This document shows, in pieces, positions 11,815 through 14,253 of a stretch of 14,253 nt of DNA. The notes under the pieces were generated by a model. It had not been told where the DNA came from. It searched no databases and saw nothing but the letters and a program-made list of their open reading frames with translations. The stretch's first letter is position 1. Each line of letters opens with the position of its first letter. The DNA is taken from NCBI GenBank assembly GCA_900547565.1, contig URHI01000040.1, positions 1-14,253 on the forward strand. Reading direction: 5' to 3'. The position numbers and the translations under genes were made by a program. Source of the stretch: an uncultured Eubacteriales bacterium. Its GTDB lineage: Bacteria; Bacillota; Clostridia; Oscillospirales; CAG-272.

Positions 11815-14031
11815 TCAGACATACATAATAATGGGCAAAACCATGGGCTTGCGTTTTGTTTTTGAGCTCAGAAAACGCGAGATCTCGTCGCGAACGCGGT
11901 TTTTCAGCTGGACACGGTCCACCTTGCCGCGGATATTGATGCCCTCGAACAGCGTGTTGATCGCCACCTCGCGAACCTCATCCATAAGCTCCTCCGATTC
12001 GCGCACATAGACAAATCCGCGCGACACCACCTCCGGCCCCGACACCAGTATCTTGTCCGACAGATCCACCGAAGCCACGACAACCACCAGCCCGTCCTCG
12101 GACAGATGCTTGCGGTCGCGCAGCACAATGTTGCCGATGTCTCCGACGCTGTCGCCGTCCACCAGCACGTTGCCCGCCGGAACCGTTTCGGCAAAACGCG
12201 CTCCCTTGCGGTCTATCTCAAGCACGCGGCCTATCTCGGAAATGAAAATGTTGCTGCTGTCGATGCCGAGCGACAGTGCCAGCTCGCGGTTAGCCGTCAT
12301 ATGGCGGTACTCACCGTGCACCGGCATGAAATAGCGCGGCTTGCCCAGCGCCTGCATCAGCTTAAGCTCCTCCTGGCAGGCGTGTCCCGAAACGTGCACC
12401 TCCATTGAGGTATCGTGCAGCACATGTACCCCGCCGCGGCACAGCTCATTTATGACACGGCTGACGGTCTTTTCGTTACCGGGTATAGCGCTGGACGACA
12501 GCACCACCAGGTCGCCCGCCCCCAGCGTCACCTGACTGTGGTCTGAAAATGCCATGCGGTACAGCGCCGACATGGGCTCACCCTGACTGCCGGTGGTGAT
12601 AAGCGTCAGCTGCTCGGGCTTGTAGCGTTTGATATCGTTTATGTCTACAAGCACTCCGGCCGGGACGTTCATATATCCCAGCTCCTGTGCCGCACCGACG
12701 ATATTGAGCATACTGCGTCCCGTGACGGCCACACGGCGGCCGTGGCGTGCGCTGATGTCTATTATCTGCTGCACGCGGTGGACATTTGACGAAAACGTCG
12801 CAATCACTATGCGTTTATCGGAGTTGGTCGTGAATATATACTCCAGCGACTGCCCCACCTTGCGCTCGGACGGTGTATAGCCCGGCCGCTCGGCGTTTGT
12901 AGACTCGCACATAAGCAGCAGCACGCCGCGATTTCCTATCTCTCCCAGCCGCGGTATATCCATCATTTCGCCCTCAATAGGCGTGAGGTCCAGCTTGAAA
13001 TCGCCCGTGTGGACCAACATTCCGCGCGGCGTGTTGATGGCAAGGCAGCAGGCATCGGCAATCGAGTGGTTGACACGTATGAATTCAACCGAAAATACGC
13101 CCGCACGCACGGTATCGCCCGCGCTGACGACGTTAAGGTCAGGCTCCCACGGCAGACGGAACTCGGTCAGCTTGTTTTTTATAATGCCCAGCGTCAGCTT
13201 GGTGCCGTAAATGGGCGGGTTTATCGAGCGCAGAACGTAAGGAATAGCGCCGATATGATCCTCATGGCCGTGCGTCAGGAATATGCCGCGGATCTTGTCG
13301 CGGTTGTCCTCAAGGTAGGTAATGTCGGGAATGACAAGATCTATGCCCAGCATATCCTCCTCGGGAAAACCGAGACCGCAGTCTATGACGATAATATCGT
13401 CGCCGTATTCCACCACGGTCATATTTTTGCCTATTTCGTTCAGTCCGCCCAACGGAATAATGCGCAGCTTGGGGCCGCCCACGGGACCTCCGACATTGTT
13501 TTTGCTGTTGTTCTTGGGGCGGCCGCGGTGGCCGGCAGCTTCGGCAGGTTGCGACGCCTGCCGCTCACTCCGGCGGTCAGCTTGCTGACGTTCTGCTTGC
13601 TGACGTTCTGCCTGCTGACGGTCGTTTTGCGGTTGGTTTTTGGGTTTACGTCCCGGCTTTTTACGGACAGGCGGCCGGTTTTCAGCCGTGACAGCCGGGG
13701 TGTCAGAGGCGGACTTTGCCGCCTGTTTTGTTTTTTTAGCGGTCTTTTTTGCGGTACTGTCGGCACGTATGTCGGCGGGGTTGACGGTAACAGAGTCAGC
13801 CGCCGTCCCGGCAGCCGATGCGGCCGACAATTTCCGGCGCGGCTGGCGACGCGGCCCGGAGCTTTGTCCGACCGACTGCTGTGCATTCTGCTGTGCATTC
13901 TGCTGTGCATCCTGCACTTCACGCGGCTGACCACCGGGGTGAGCGCCCGTGCGCATACCCGCGGGCACACCGGGAAGCACGCTCGACGGCGCTCCCGGCA
14001 GACCGTTAGTCTGCTTTTTTTTGTTTTGCAT
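11815..14031 (-). CDS. rnj: Ribonuclease J with long basic N-terminal extension
   Basis: Metallo-beta-lactamase/beta-CASP ribonuclease with 5'-3' exo- and endonuclease activity, acting in mRNA decay and rRNA maturation. The catalytic core begins at PKLRIIPLGGLNEIGKNM (187-204). Metal ligands visible are H254, H256, D258, H259 (THGHEDH), H322 (VNHS) and D344 (TGDF). Later beta-CASP motifs are ATFSSNVHR (411-419), TGSQGEPMSAL (480-490), HVSGH (546-550) and PVHGEY (570-575). The C-terminal domain runs to 738. Residues 1-186 are an extra, low-complexity tail: QNAQQNAQQ (44-52), ERQQAERQQADR (142-153), Lys/Arg clusters (AKKTAKKTK, RKKPGRKPK) and an AT-hook-like RGRPK (169-173). Typical RNase J is about 555 residues, so the core is complete and the tail is added. 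ACGAGGA about 7 nt before the ATG is a strong ribosome site. Confidence 0.95.
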   Translation of the reverse strand: MQNKKKQTNGLPGAPSSVLPGVPAGMRTGAHPGGQPREVQDAQQNAQQNAQQSVGQSSGPRRQPRRKLSAASAAGTAADSVTVNPADIRADSTAKKTAKKTKQAAKSASDTPAVTAENRPPVRKKPGRKPKNQPQNDRQQAERQQAERQQADRRSERQASQPAEAAGHRGRPKNNSKNNVGGPVGGPKLRIIPLGGLNEIGKNMTVVEYGDDIIVIDCGLGFPEEDMLGIDLVIPDITYLEDNRDKIRGIFLTHGHEDHIGAIPYVLRSINPPIYGTKLTLGIIKNKLTEFRLPWEPDLNVVSAGDTVRAGVFSVEFIRVNHSIADACCLAINTPRGMLVHTGDFKLDLTPIEGEMMDIPRLGEIGNRGVLLLMCESTNAERPGYTPSERKVGQSLEYIFTTNSDKRIVIATFSSNVHRVQQIIDISARHGRRVAVTGRSMLNIVGAAQELGYMNVPAGVLVDINDIKRYKPEQLTLITTGSQGEPMSALYRMAFSDHSQVTLGAGDLVVLSSSAIPGNEKTVSRVINELCRGGVHVLHDTSMEVHVSGHACQEELKLMQALGKPRYFMPVHGEYRHMTANRELALSLGIDSSNIFISEIGRVLEIDRKGARFAETVPAGNVLVDGDSVGDIGNIVLRDRKHLSEDGLVVVVASVDLSDKILVSGPEVVSRGFVYVRESEELMDEVREVAINTLFEGINIRGKVDRVQLKNRVRDEISRFLSSKTKRKPMVLPIIMYV
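13581..13625. repeat. 15-bp tandem repeat in the RNase J N-terminal tail
   Basis: cttgctgacgttctg occurs at 13581-13595 and exactly again at 13596-13610, with a third diverged unit at 13611-13625. It keeps frame and encodes the ERQQA repeats. Identity at DNA level suggests recent slippage expansion. Confidence 0.9.
13876..13911. repeat. 12-bp tandem repeat in the RNase J N-terminal tail
   Basis: ctgctgtgcatt occurs at 13876-13887 and 13888-13899, and with one change (ctgctgtgcatc) at 13900-13911. It encodes the AQQN units and keeps frame. Confidence 0.9.
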
Positions 14032-14196
14032 TTAATATCCTCGTGTAAAAATTATTTTATGTAATTGTCCCGTCGTTAAGCGCGCACCAGACGCTCGCAC
14101 CGTAAGCAAAGCACGCAAATATAAGCCCCCCGTATCCGCGGCAACGACCATCCGCGGCACCTTTTGGGGCTGAACAATAAAAACGGTCACATAAGT
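14032..14196 (-). other. Long, structured 5' leader of the RNase J mRNA
   Basis: About 165 nt between the predicted start and the ATG. The plus strand shows ATCCGCGGCA twice (14134-14143 and 14150-14159, 16-bp period), each with a CCGCGG palindrome. Both are enclosed by AGCCCC (14124-14129) and GGGGCT (14166-14171), which pair. A reading frame of 60 codons (14214 to 14032) starts at the -10 region, upstream of the predicted transcript start, so it is unlikely to be translated. I recognise no known riboswitch. Confidence 0.5.
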
Positions 14197-14202
14197 ATTT
14201 AT

Positions 14203-14231
14203 ATTGTAGCACATGCCGACGGTTTTGTCAA
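14203..14231 (-). promoter_or_regulatory. Promoter of the RNase J gene
   Basis: On the minus strand TTGACA (rc of 14226-14231), a 17-nt spacer and TACAAT (rc of 14203-14208), with TG at the extended -10 position (TGCTACAAT). The expected start is near 14196, giving a leader of about 165 nt. Confidence 0.85.
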
Positions 14232-14253
14232 TACCCCGCTCTGCCGGGCGGAG

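Noticed and set aside
13581..13911. Tandem repeats resembling a CRISPR array
   Set aside because: The units are 12 and 15 bp, directly adjacent with no spacers, in frame inside the RNase J tail.
13009..14064. Open frame of 351 codons on the plus strand
   Set aside because: Antisense to RNase J. Its repetitive leucine/cysteine runs are only the complement of the Gln-rich tandem repeats.
14032..14214. 60-codon leader ORF before RNase J
   Set aside because: Its start lies in the promoter -10 region, upstream of the predicted transcript start, and there is no ribosome site.

Overview
This window looks like a chromosomal segment of a Gram-positive anaerobe of the class Clostridia, most likely the Ruminococcaceae/Oscillospirales side. 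The evidence is a partial 16S rRNA gene with a clostridial-type sequence, an RNase J, a membrane-anchored PpiC foldase, consensus sigma-A promoters, strong Shine-Dalgarno sites, and an oxygen-sensitive siroheme/iron-sulfur enzyme. The taxonomic call comes from recalled 16S patterns, not from a search.

Layout. (1) 1-343: 5' end of a 16S rRNA gene on the minus strand, running off the left edge. It is preceded (344-730) by a leader and two tandem promoters that share a repeated downstream motif. (2) 781-3046: a plus-strand operon with its own promoter and tightly overlapping genes: a ribokinase-type PfkB sugar kinase, an alpha/beta-hydrolase and a 3-methyladenine DNA glycosylase. (3) 3048-3125: two hairpins, one suited to terminating each strand. 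(4) 3187-8479: a minus-strand operon of four overlapping genes. The first encodes an 856-residue fusion of CoA-disulfide/persulfide reductase, rhodanese, siroheme sulfite reductase and two [4Fe-4S] ferredoxin sites. It is followed by the lipoprotein, permease and ATPase of a FecBCD/BtuFCD-type importer. (5) 8480-8621: a compact regulatory region with a symmetric bidirectional promoter, reading left into the sulfur operon and right into a DUF134 (UPF0251) regulator with a Cys-rich tail. (6) 9004-9050: a perfect 21-bp hairpin between convergent genes. (7) 9118-14031: three minus-strand genes for a zinc-ribbon protein, a PpiC/SurA-like foldase and RNase J. The RNase J carries a long basic, repetitive N-terminal extension, and its promoter lies about 165 nt upstream at 14203-14231.

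The most interesting part is the sulfur operon. One polypeptide appears able to take electrons from NAD(P)H, handle sulfane sulfur on a rhodanese cysteine and reduce sulfite on siroheme. It is translationally coupled to an importer of the metal-chelate family. The importer ATPase appears to have lost its Q-loop glutamine through a short in-frame deletion, and the siroheme cysteine motif is contracted to CX4C. The divergent DUF134 gene is the obvious candidate regulator. The joint function is inferred, not shown.
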